Positions 33,617-41,574 of a stretch of 50,547 nt of DNA are shown here, one piece after another. The stretch spans positions 1 through 50,547 of the forward strand of contig CASFQL010000029.1 in assembly GCA_949296965.1 (NCBI GenBank). The letters run 5' to 3'. Numbering within the stretch: position 1 is the stretch's first letter; every line of letters starts with the position of its first letter. A program made the translations under genes and the position numbers. The stretch is from an uncultured Christensenella sp. GTDB lineage: Bacteria > Bacillota > Clostridia > Christensenellales > UBA1242. The notes beneath the pieces were generated by a model that did no database searches, was not told the origin of the DNA, and saw only the letters and a list, made by a program, of their open reading frames with translations.

Positions 33617-34843
33617 TTATTCTGCGACTTCCATTCTTAGAATATCCCCTTTGATTAAAGGCAAATCTGTTGCAATATAAACTCTTTCTTGGACATTTTT
33701 TACATCAAATATTTCTTCCATTTTAGAATTATAAATCTTACTTACAACAATCTTTTTATTAAATGTATCAGTTGGAGATAAAACTTCTAAAATAGAGCCA
33801 ACTTTAAACCTGTTTCTCATTTCGACACAAACAAGTCCGTTTAAACTATCTTCAACAACAAGTGCAATAAAATCGTGAGTTTGTTTTGGCTCGGAAGTAA
33901 TTAAACACTCAGACTCTTCCTTCTTTTTATCCTTAAAATAAAAGCCCGTTGTATATCCCCTATTACTTGCCTTATCTAACTCTTTTACAAGTTCGGCAGG
34001 ACAATTATCTACATCTGTTTTTTCAAGCATATCAAAAGCTCTTTTATAAGCATTAACAACCGTTGCTACATAATAAGCAGTCTTCATTCTTCCTTCTATT
34101 TTAAAACTAGTTACTCCCGCATCAATTAACTCTTTTAAATGTTGTATCATATTAAGGTCTTTACTATTTAAGATATAAGTTCCGCGCTTATCTTCTTCAA
34201 TTTCAAGTTTCTCGTTATCCCTTGAATATTCGTTAATTGTATACTTCCACCTGCAAGCCTGTATACATTCACCCCTATTACTACTTCTATTTGAGAGATA
34301 ATTACTAAGTAAACATCTACCCGAATAACTAATACACATTGCCCCGTGCACAAATGCTTCGAGTTTAACATCTTTTGGTAAAAAATCTCTTATTTCTTTA
34401 ATTTCACTAAGTGCTAACTCACGGGCAAGAACAATTCTTTTTGCACCAAAATCAGCATAAAGTTTTGCAGTATATTTATTAGTAACATTAGCCTGAGTGC
34501 TTATATGTAGTTCGACATTTGGAGCATATTCTTTAACAAACTGTGCTACTCCTAAATCTGATACAATAACACCATCAACTTTTGCATTTTGTAAAACACG
34601 CAAATAGTCAGCAAGGTTATCAAAATCTTTATTATGAGCAACAATATTTACTGTAACATATGCTTTTACATTGTGTTCGTGGCAATATTTAACAGCAACA
34701 GCAATTTCTTCGTTAGTAAAATTATTTGCATATGCTCTAAGCCCAAATTCCTTACCACTAAAATAAACGGCGTCAGCCCCAAAATGAATTGCGGTTTTTA
34801 ATTTTTCCATATTTCCCGCAGGACTTAAAAGTTCGTATTCCAC
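33617..34843 (-). CDS. U32-family peptidase, TrhP-like tRNA hydroxylation protein
   Basis: 408 aa. Signature features: LLSPAGNMEKLKTAIHFGAD, VSDLGVAQFVKEYAP, ELHISTQANVTN, and the Cys-containing core FVHGAMCISYSGRCLLSNYL then NRGECIQACRWKY, thought to bind a metal or Fe-S centre. Relatives (TrhP/YrrO) add hydroxyl groups at U34 of tRNAs using prephenate-derived chemistry; peptidase activity is doubtful. The start is GTG at 34843, with AGAGGT 5 nt upstream. It follows leuS by 14 nt, so the two are co-transcribed. Confidence 0.9.
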   Translation of the reverse strand: MEYELLSPAGNMEKLKTAIHFGADAVYFSGKEFGLRAYANNFTNEEIAVAVKYCHEHNVKAYVTVNIVAHNKDFDNLADYLRVLQNAKVDGVIVSDLGVAQFVKEYAPNVELHISTQANVTNKYTAKLYADFGAKRIVLARELALSEIKEIRDFLPKDVKLEAFVHGAMCISYSGRCLLSNYLSNRSSNRGECIQACRWKYTINEYSRDNEKLEIEEDKRGTYILNSKDLNMIQHLKELIDAGVTSFKIEGRMKTAYYVATVVNAYKRAFDMLEKTDVDNCPAELVKELDKASNRGYTTGFYFKDKKKEESECLITSEPKQTHDFIALVVEDSLNGLVCVEMRNRFKVGSILEVLSPTDTFNKKIVVSKIYNSKMEEIFDVKNVQERVYIATDLPLIKGDILRMEVAE

Positions 34844-34857
34844 TTTAAACCTCTAAA

Positions 34858-37260
34858 CTAAACAATAATGTTAATAATTTTGTTTTTAACAAAAATAACT
34901 TTTTTAATACCACTTTCAATGTAACTAAATAACTTGTCATTTTGTTTAATAAGTTCCAAGACTTCTTCTTGTAGCGAATTTTCTTTAACCTTAATAAGTT
35001 CTCTCATCTTTCCATTGACTTGAACAGGCAAGTTTATAAATTTAACTGAGTTATCTTCTCTTACACTTGGCCAAACTGATTTATATATATAAGTTTTATT
35101 TCCAAGTCTTTCATTCATTTCCTCGCTAAAATGTGGAGCAAATGGATAAAGTAACTGTAAAAATTCTGTAAATTCAACCTTTGAAATATACTTATCTTGG
35201 TAAATATTGTTAACAAAAGTCATAAGTGAAGAAATTGCGGTATTGAATTTTAAGTTATTAATATCAAAAGAAACCTTTGAAATTATGTCGTTTAGAATTG
35301 ATATATGTTCAGTATGAACGCCATCAAAATTATCAACTAAACTCTCCATTCTTTCAATTCTTTCCAAAAATCTCTTACACCCATTTATATTAGCATTTGA
35401 CCAAGGAGCAGCACTCTCGTAATCTGCCATAAACAAGATATATAGTCTTAAAACATCTGCGCCGTATTCGTCAATAATTTCCATAAAGTCAACAACATTG
35501 CCAAGACTTTTACTCATCTTATTGCCGTCTTCTCCTAGAACTAATCCCTGTGTAGAACGCTTTTTGTAAGGTTCTTCAAAAGGAACAACTCCGCAATCAT
35601 ACAAGACCATATTCCAAAACCTTGAATATATTAAGTGTCTAGTAACATGTTCCATTCCGCCATTATACCAATCAACAGGTCCCCAATATTTTAATTTTTC
35701 AGGGCTAGCAAACTCTTTATCATTATTTGGGTCTGTGTATCTTAAAAAATACCAACTAGAACCAGCCCATTGTGGCATAGTGTCCGTTTCTCTCTTTGCT
35801 TTTCCACCACACTTTGGACAAGTGCAATTAACCCAATCTTTTACCTGAGCAAGTGGCGACTCTCCATTTTTAGAAGGCTTGAATTCTTTTAAATCTGGCA
35901 ACTTTACAGGCAAATCTTTCTCTGGAACAAGAACTGTTCCGCATTTTGGACAGTATATTATAGGAAAAGGCTCTCCCCAATACCTTTGTCTATTAAACGC
36001 CCAATCTTTCATTTGAAAATTAACTTTTGGACTTCCTATCTTATTTTCTGTCAAATAATTTACCATTTTCTCTTTTGCTTTTTCAACAGAAAGACCATTT
36101 AAGAAATCTGAGTTAATCATAACCCCGTCATTTATATCTGTATAAGCCTCTTTTTCTATATCTCCGCCCTTAATAACAGGTCTAATTGTTATATTAAATT
36201 TTTTTGCAAATTCATAATCTCTTGTATCGTGGGCAGGAACTGCCATAATTGCACCTGTTCCATAACCCATCATAACATAATCGGCAATATAAATAGGAAC
36301 TTCTTCACCATTTAGAGGATTTTTTGCACTTATCCCCTTTACTAAAACCCCTGTCTTGTCTTTATTAACTTGAACTCTATCAAACTCACTCTTTTTCTTA
36401 GTTTCTTGTTGATATGCCTTAATCTCATCAATATTCTTAATTTTGTTTTTATATTTTTCAATTATTGGGTGCTCTGGTGCTACAACCATAAATGTTACAC
36501 CAAATAAAGTATCACATCTTGTAGTATATATCAAAAGTTTATCACAAACCTTGTTATCTATAACAACATCAAATTCGACTTTCGCCCCCGAAGACATTCC
36601 TATCCAGTGTCTTTGTTCTTCTTTAACTCTTTCAGGAAAATCAACTTTATCAAGCCCATCAAGTAGTCTTTTTGCATAATCACGAATTTTTAAAAACCAA
36701 ACTTCTTTTTCTTTTTGAACAACTTGAGAAGAACATCTATCACATATTCCACCTTGACTTTCTTCGTTAGACAAAATTACATCACAGTTAGGACAATAGT
36801 TAACAAGGGCTTTGCTTTTATATGCTAACCCCTTTTTATATAATTGACAAAATATCCACTGCGTCCACTTATAGTAATTTTCATCTGTTGTATCAATCTC
36901 TCTATCCCAATCAAATGAAAACCCTACCCTGTGTAATTGCTTTTTAATGTTTTTAATATTATTGTCAGTTGCTATTCTTGGAGGGATATTATTCTTTATT
37001 GCATAATTTTCAGTTGGCAAACCAAAAGCGTCCCAACCTATTGGAAACAAAACATTATAACCTTGAAGTCTTTTCATCCTTGAAATAACTTCCATTGAAG
37101 AAAATGCCTTAACATGACCAATATGTAACCCAACCCCTGATGGATAAGGAAATTCTATAAGCCCATAAAATTTTGGACGCTTATCAAAATCAATGGCTTT
37201 AAATACTTTTTCTTTATTCCAAATATCTTGCCACTTTGCTTCAATTTTTTGGTAATCCAT
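34858..37260 (-). CDS. leuS: leucyl-tRNA synthetase
   Basis: 800 aa. Class I synthetase: FPYPSGVGLHIGHVKAFSSM has the HIGH motif. The CP1 editing domain follows (GTGAIMAVPAHDTRDYEFA), then Cys pairs of zinc modules (CPKCGTVL, CPKCGG), KMSKSLGNVVD and a C-terminal anticodon/tRNA-binding domain. Length is typical. AGGTAG lies just upstream of the ATG. No T-box leader is visible in the upstream 360 bp. Confidence 0.98.
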   Translation of the reverse strand: MDYQKIEAKWQDIWNKEKVFKAIDFDKRPKFYGLIEFPYPSGVGLHIGHVKAFSSMEVISRMKRLQGYNVLFPIGWDAFGLPTENYAIKNNIPPRIATDNNIKNIKKQLHRVGFSFDWDREIDTTDENYYKWTQWIFCQLYKKGLAYKSKALVNYCPNCDVILSNEESQGGICDRCSSQVVQKEKEVWFLKIRDYAKRLLDGLDKVDFPERVKEEQRHWIGMSSGAKVEFDVVIDNKVCDKLLIYTTRCDTLFGVTFMVVAPEHPIIEKYKNKIKNIDEIKAYQQETKKKSEFDRVQVNKDKTGVLVKGISAKNPLNGEEVPIYIADYVMMGYGTGAIMAVPAHDTRDYEFAKKFNITIRPVIKGGDIEKEAYTDINDGVMINSDFLNGLSVEKAKEKMVNYLTENKIGSPKVNFQMKDWAFNRQRYWGEPFPIIYCPKCGTVLVPEKDLPVKLPDLKEFKPSKNGESPLAQVKDWVNCTCPKCGGKAKRETDTMPQWAGSSWYFLRYTDPNNDKEFASPEKLKYWGPVDWYNGGMEHVTRHLIYSRFWNMVLYDCGVVPFEEPYKKRSTQGLVLGEDGNKMSKSLGNVVDFMEIIDEYGADVLRLYILFMADYESAAPWSNANINGCKRFLERIERMESLVDNFDGVHTEHISILNDIISKVSFDINNLKFNTAISSLMTFVNNIYQDKYISKVEFTEFLQLLYPFAPHFSEEMNERLGNKTYIYKSVWPSVREDNSVKFINLPVQVNGKMRELIKVKENSLQEEVLELIKQNDKLFSYIESGIKKVIFVKNKIINIIV

Positions 37261-37571
37261 ACTCTACCTACCTTTATGAAAACTAATAATAAAATATATT
37301 ATATTCTTCAAATACAAATTGTCAAATTAATACGGAAAATTATTAATTTTGTTTACAACTATATTACTACGAAATAACGGAACTATGTGCGTAAAAATTT
37401 TGCTAAAAGCAAAAATTTTTACCGTGAAATTTTATTTTTTAAAATTTCACTCAAAAGTGAAACTTTTGGCACATAGTTCCCCTGTTATTACTAATATAGT
37501 TTTTGTGTTAATAATTAATGATATTACTCATACAAATTAAACTATAACAATAGGAAAATAGTCAAATTTTG
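37261..37571. other. divergent intergenic region, leuS to DUF1538 operon
   Basis: No gene. It contains cloverleaf-like element E (37379-37480), with flanks that extend the inverted pairing out to 37358-37500. Confidence 0.7.
37379..37480 (+). repeat. cloverleaf-like repeat, element E
   Basis: Outer stem GGAACTATGTGC (37379-37390) with GCACATAGTTCC (37469-37480), perfect over 12 bp. It extends through AATAAC/GTTATT and ACTATATTA/TAATATAGT to 37358-37500. Inner arms: GTAAAAATTTTGC..GCAAAAATTTTTAC, GTGAAATTTTA..TAAAATTTCAC and CAAAAGTGAAACTTTTG. The third-arm loop is the complement of that in B and D. Confidence 0.9.
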
Positions 37572-37600
37572 TTGACATCAAAAAAATTAAAATATAACAT
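37572..37600 (+). promoter_or_regulatory. promoter of the DUF1538/P-II operon
   Basis: -35 TTGACA (37572-37577), 17-nt spacer, -10 TAACAT (37595-37600). Predicted +1 near 37607, and an AAAGGT SD precedes the ATG at 37622. Confidence 0.7.
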
Positions 37601-37621
37601 TTACTTGAAAAAGGTTAAAAA

Positions 37622-39205
37622 ATGTCATCAAAAGAATTTTATCTCAAATTAAAAGACTCATTTAACTCAATATTTCCAATAACAGTTGTAATCTTTGCGA
37701 TTATATTTTTATTTGCACCAACAACAATGGACAATATAATAAAACTCTTAATAAGTGCAGTGTTTTTAATTTTTGGAACAGCGCTATTTACTCTTGGAGC
37801 AGACTCAGCAATGATTGAATTTGGAGATGGCGTAGGTTCCACATTATCAAAGTGTAAAAATCTTTTTATTGTTTTGTTAACGAGTTTAGTGATAGGATTT
37901 ATAATAACATTTGCAGAGCCTGACATAACAATACTAGCAACCCAAGTTGCAGAATTTTCAAATATGAGTTCAATATATATCTTTATATCCGCCGTTTCAC
38001 TTGGCGTTGGTTTTTCGCTTGTGTTAGGGATACTTAGAATTTTTTTTAACATAAAACTATCAATATTATTACTCATATCTTACTTAATAGTATTCATTCT
38101 TGCTTTTTTTGTTCCGCAAGAATTTGTCCCTGTAATATATGACGCTGGTGGAGTTACCACAGGTTCAATATCCGTTCCTTTTTTAATTGCCTTTGGGCTT
38201 GGCTTATCTGCAAATAGGAAATCAAAAAACGGCGAAGATACCAACTTTGGATTAATTGCCCTTTCATCTGTTGGTCCTATAATTTCAGTAATGATACTCA
38301 GTTTATTTTTAAAGACTACAAACACTTCAACAGTTGAAGAGACTAATGCTGTTATAGGAATAGCACAAGAAATATTTTCATCACTAGGGCATTGTTTTTA
38401 TCAAGTAGCAATAATTATCTTACCGATAATTGTATTATTTATAATTTTTCAAATTTCTTTCTTTAAATACCCAAAAACAAAAGTTACTAGAATGTTTTTA
38501 GGATTTTTATTTACTTATTTAGGCATAGTTCTCTTCTTAACAGGTGTTGAATGTGGATATCTTAAAATAGGTCAACTTATTGGCGAAAATTTATCCGCAT
38601 TAAACAATAATTGGCTTGCAATAATAATAGGATTTATCATTGGAGCATTTGCGATTATTGCAGAGCCCTCACTGCATGTTCTTAAAAAACAAGTAGAAGA
38701 TATAACAAACGGCGCATTAAAAAAATCTATAATTATGATTTGTGTTTCCCTTGGTGTAGCACTTGCTGTAACAGTCGCCGTTATAAGAGCATTATATCCT
38801 TTTAATATTCTTTATATTTTTGTCCCTTTCTATACTATTTCACTTGTGCTTGCCTTCTTTAATACGACTATTTTCACATCAGTTGCCTTCGACTCTGGAG
38901 GAATTGCAACGGGCACAATGGCAGTTTCATTTATTCTTCCGTTTATAACAGGACTTTCTAGCCCTGAAAATTCTGGGTTTGGAACAATTGCCTTAATTGC
39001 TTGTTTTCCAATTTTTACAATGCAATTATTAGGATTTATTTACAAACTTAAACTCATAAAAATCAATAGATTTTATACAAAAATACAATTTAAAAATGAT
39101 TACATTATTGATTTTGATTATACAAAAAAATACAAAGAAAATAAAAATTTAAATAATGCAGTAATTGACTTTGATTACACTAAATCAAAAGGAGCATATA
39201 AATAA
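37622..39205 (+). CDS. DUF1538 membrane protein (two repeats)
   Basis: 527 aa with about twelve membrane helices in two DUF1538 repeats. Repeat 1 has LFTLGADSAMIEFGDGVGST and FIITFAEPDITILATQV. Repeat 2 has FLTGVECGYLKIGQLIGENL and FAIIAEPSLHVLKKQVE, with GGIATGTMAVSFILPF-type re-entrant motifs. DUF1538 proteins (UmpA/UmpB) have been reported as Na+(Li+,K+)/H+ antiporters in halophiles; the substrate here is unknown. The cytosolic tail repeats IDFDYTK twice. The next gene overlaps its stop by one base and encodes a P-II-like protein, suggesting direct regulation. Confidence 0.88.
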   Translation: MSSKEFYLKLKDSFNSIFPITVVIFAIIFLFAPTTMDNIIKLLISAVFLIFGTALFTLGADSAMIEFGDGVGSTLSKCKNLFIVLLTSLVIGFIITFAEPDITILATQVAEFSNMSSIYIFISAVSLGVGFSLVLGILRIFFNIKLSILLLISYLIVFILAFFVPQEFVPVIYDAGGVTTGSISVPFLIAFGLGLSANRKSKNGEDTNFGLIALSSVGPIISVMILSLFLKTTNTSTVEETNAVIGIAQEIFSSLGHCFYQVAIIILPIIVLFIIFQISFFKYPKTKVTRMFLGFLFTYLGIVLFLTGVECGYLKIGQLIGENLSALNNNWLAIIIGFIIGAFAIIAEPSLHVLKKQVEDITNGALKKSIIMICVSLGVALAVTVAVIRALYPFNILYIFVPFYTISLVLAFFNTTIFTSVAFDSGGIATGTMAVSFILPFITGLSSPENSGFGTIALIACFPIFTMQLLGFIYKLKLIKINRFYTKIQFKNDYIIDFDYTKKYKENKNLNNAVIDFDYTKSKGAYK

Positions 39206-39558
39206 TGAATAAACAATCTCAAAAGCCACCAATAATTGAACTTTTAATTGTTATAGTAAATAAAGACAAAGGCGAAAGGGCAATAAAACTCTTAAATGAC
39301 CTTGATATAAGTTTACAAATATTATGTTTTGGTAAAGGCACAGCAGATAGTAAAGTCGCAGATTATTTTGGGCTTGATATGGGAGAAAAACAAGTAATTT
39401 TTTCATTAATTAAATTAAAACATTCAAAAGAGATATTGAGGCTACTTAATGACAAATTACAACTTGATAGCAAAAATTCTGGGATAGCAATGACAATTCC
39501 AATAAAGAGTGCAATGTATAGTTTAGTTGAAAAAATGGGTTTTAGTTACCAAGTATAA
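39205..39558 (+). CDS. P-II-like regulatory protein (first copy)
   Basis: 117 aa, ferredoxin-like P-II fold: IIELLIVIVNKDKGERAIKL, a GKGTADSKVADYFGLD loop in place of the normal T-loop, KQVIFSLIKLKHSKEILRLL, then AMTIPIKSAM. The classical uridylylated Tyr and ATP-binding signature are not conserved, so it is a divergent P-II-like protein. Its position right after the DUF1538 transporter suggests it gates that transporter, as GlnK does AmtB. The start overlaps the preceding stop. Confidence 0.78.
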   Translation: MNKQSQKPPIIELLIVIVNKDKGERAIKLLNDLDISLQILCFGKGTADSKVADYFGLDMGEKQVIFSLIKLKHSKEILRLLNDKLQLDSKNSGIAMTIPIKSAMYSLVEKMGFSYQV

Positions 39559-39584
39559 AGAATAAATTAAAAGGAAAAAGAAAA

Positions 39585-39947
39585 ATGTTAAAAATTTTTG
39601 AATTAATAGTAACTATTGTAAAAAAAGGATACAGTGATAAAGTTGTCGAAGCATCAAGAGAAGGTGGTGCAACAGGCGGAACAATAATATATGGTAGAGG
39701 CACATATAAAAATGAAGAAAATACAATCTTAGGCATAACTTTGCAATCTGAAAAAGAAATTGTTTTCACAATAGTTCAATCTCATCAAAAAGCAAAAATT
39801 ATGAAGTTAATTAACAAAAAGACAAGTTCAATACCTGAAAGCGACGGACTTTGTTTTACCTTACCAATAAACGGAATAGTTGGACTTAAAAAGACTATGG
39901 AAAGACTAAAAGAAGATGAAAATAAAGAGAAAAATACAAAAAAATAA
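39585..39947 (+). CDS. P-II-like regulatory protein (second copy)
   Basis: 120 aa. Closer to canonical P-II than its neighbour: FELIVTIVKKGYSDKVVEAS, GGATGGTIIYGRGTYKNEEN (the GG.GGT..RG motif), GITLQSEKEIVFTIVQ and a charged Lys/Glu C-terminus. AAAGGAAAAAG precedes the ATG. It is the third gene of the DUF1538 operon. Two different P-II-like proteins for one transporter suggest a heteromeric or two-signal sensor (inference). Confidence 0.82.
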   Translation: MLKIFELIVTIVKKGYSDKVVEASREGGATGGTIIYGRGTYKNEENTILGITLQSEKEIVFTIVQSHQKAKIMKLINKKTSSIPESDGLCFTLPINGIVGLKKTMERLKEDENKEKNTKK

Positions 39948-40307
39948 AGGTGGAAATTAATACTTTTTTTAAATTAAAATTCTTTTACAATAAAAATCTA
40001 ATTTTTATGAATTAGTTATATCATAAATTACTTAATCTATTTGAATATCTAAGAAATTAATTGCAATCATTCAATTAACTTACAAGGGACTATTTTAGTT
40101 CCTTTTATTTTTTTAAAAATAATTAAGATGCTTTAATCTTCTTTTATTTCTAACAATTATAAAATATTTTATGATTTTACGAAAAATCTAGTCTAAACAT
40201 TTTATTTTTTTATATTAAAAATGATATAATAACTCTCAGTAAAACAAAATTATTTTAGTGTTTAATTTTGTAGTTACAGTAAATAATTTTTAATAAGGAG
40301 AAAATTT
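39948..40307. other. intergenic region after the P-II genes
   Basis: 360 bp without a gene. It holds the terminator at 40084-40113 and an extended -10 TGATATAAT (hexamer 40225-40230) for the following dehydrogenase gene; the -35 is poor (TTATTT). Confidence 0.65.
40084..40113 (+). terminator. intrinsic terminator of the DUF1538 operon
   Basis: AAGGGACT (40084-40091) pairs with AGTTCCTT (40097-40104), one G-U, followed by TTATTTTTTT. Confidence 0.82.
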
Positions 40308-41372
40308 ATGAGTAAAAAAATTAGAGTAGCCCAAATAGGTTGTGGTAAAATGTCAGTCTACACAATGAGGTATGTATTTGAAAAGGGCGGAGAAATTGTT
40401 TGTGCCTACGATGTTAATAAAGGTGTTATTGGAAAGGATATTTCATATCTTACAAAAAGTGAAAACAAAGGAGTAGTTATTGAAGATGTTGCTAACCTTG
40501 AAAATTCACTTAAAAAACACAAACCAGATGTTGCTATCATAACAACAATGAGTTTGATTAAAGATATCTATGATGTTATGAAAATTTGTGCAAAATGTGG
40601 AGTTAATGCAATTTCAACTTGTGAAGAAGCATTCTTCCCTATGAACTCTTCCCCAAAAATAACAAAGGAACTTGATAAGATAGCCAAAGAACATAACTGC
40701 ACTTTAACAGGTAGTGGTTACCAAGACACTTCTTGGGGTAGTTTAATTTCTGTTCTTTGCGGAACAACACATAAAATAACAAAAATTAAGGGAAAATCAT
40801 CTTATAATGTTGAAGACTATGGCATTGCTCTTGCAGAAGTTCACGGTTCTGGCTTAACTCTACAAGAGTTTGATGAAAAAATTGCGTCAGTTGATAGAAT
40901 TTCTGATGAAGAAAGACAAAAACTCATTAAATCAGGCAACTATTCTCCATCATATATGTGGACAGTCAATGGTTGGTTATGCGAAAAATTAGGACTTACT
41001 GTTGTTAGCCAAACTCAAAAATGTGTCCCACAAACTTATAAAAAAGATTTAAAATCATCAACTCTTAATATGACAATCAAAAAAGGACACGCAACAGGAA
41101 TGAGCGCTGTTGTTACAACAACTACAAAAGAAGGTATTACACTTGAAACAGAATGTATTGGCAAAGTTTATGGACCTGATGAATTTGACCAAAATGAATG
41201 GACTATTGAGGGTGAGCCTACTACAACAGTTGTAATTAACCGTCCTGCGACAGTTGAAATGACTTGCGCAAGTATCGTAAATAGACTCCCAGATTTAATA
41301 AAAGCACCTGCTGGATATGTAACAACAGATAAAATGGCTGACATTAACTACAAATTAAATTTAACAAAATAA
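40308..41372 (+). CDS. dihydrodipicolinate reductase-like / 2,4-diaminopentanoate dehydrogenase-like protein
   Basis: 354 aa. Rossmann N-terminus IRVAQIGCGKMSVYTMRYVF; KPDVAIITTMS and AISTCEEAFFP follow the DapB-like nucleotide fold; GYQDTSWGSLISVL and YVTTDKMADINYKL resemble the C-terminal region of the Ord/diaminopentanoate dehydrogenase group used in ornithine fermentation. Substrate is inferred only; no other ornithine-pathway genes are nearby. AAGGAG precedes the ATG. Single-gene unit with its own promoter and terminator. Confidence 0.72.
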   Translation: MSKKIRVAQIGCGKMSVYTMRYVFEKGGEIVCAYDVNKGVIGKDISYLTKSENKGVVIEDVANLENSLKKHKPDVAIITTMSLIKDIYDVMKICAKCGVNAISTCEEAFFPMNSSPKITKELDKIAKEHNCTLTGSGYQDTSWGSLISVLCGTTHKITKIKGKSSYNVEDYGIALAEVHGSGLTLQEFDEKIASVDRISDEERQKLIKSGNYSPSYMWTVNGWLCEKLGLTVVSQTQKCVPQTYKKDLKSSTLNMTIKKGHATGMSAVVTTTTKEGITLETECIGKVYGPDEFDQNEWTIEGEPTTTVVINRPATVEMTCASIVNRLPDLIKAPAGYVTTDKMADINYKLNLTK

Positions 41373-41502
41373 TTTTCATCTTAACTAAAATAAATTTTTA
41401 AAAAATAACAAAATATTAAAAAATTAACTTTTATTAAAAATACAGTATTTAAAGAATAAAAATTTAAAAATTCAAATAGGTTAAAACACTTATAAGTAAA
41501 AT

Positions 41503-41540
41503 AAAAATTCACTAAACTTACTAGTGAATTTTTATTTTTG
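41503..41540. terminator. bidirectional terminator between the dehydrogenase and argS
   Basis: AAAAATTCACTA (41503-41514) pairs with TAGTGAATTTTT (41522-41533), flanked by A's and T's, so it can serve both convergent genes. Confidence 0.88.
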
Positions 41541-41574
41541 TCTTTTTAAAAATCATACTTATAATAAATTTCTA

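Noticed and set aside
9163..37480. Cloverleaf elements read as tRNA genes or a CRISPR array
   Set aside because: No anticodon loop, T-loop TTCGA or CCA end; copies are scattered singly with internal hairpins, not regularly spaced direct repeats.
37261..37621. T-box riboswitch for leuS
   Set aside because: No T-box consensus or antiterminator in the leuS upstream region; the structure seen is repeat element E. No T-box was seen before argS either.
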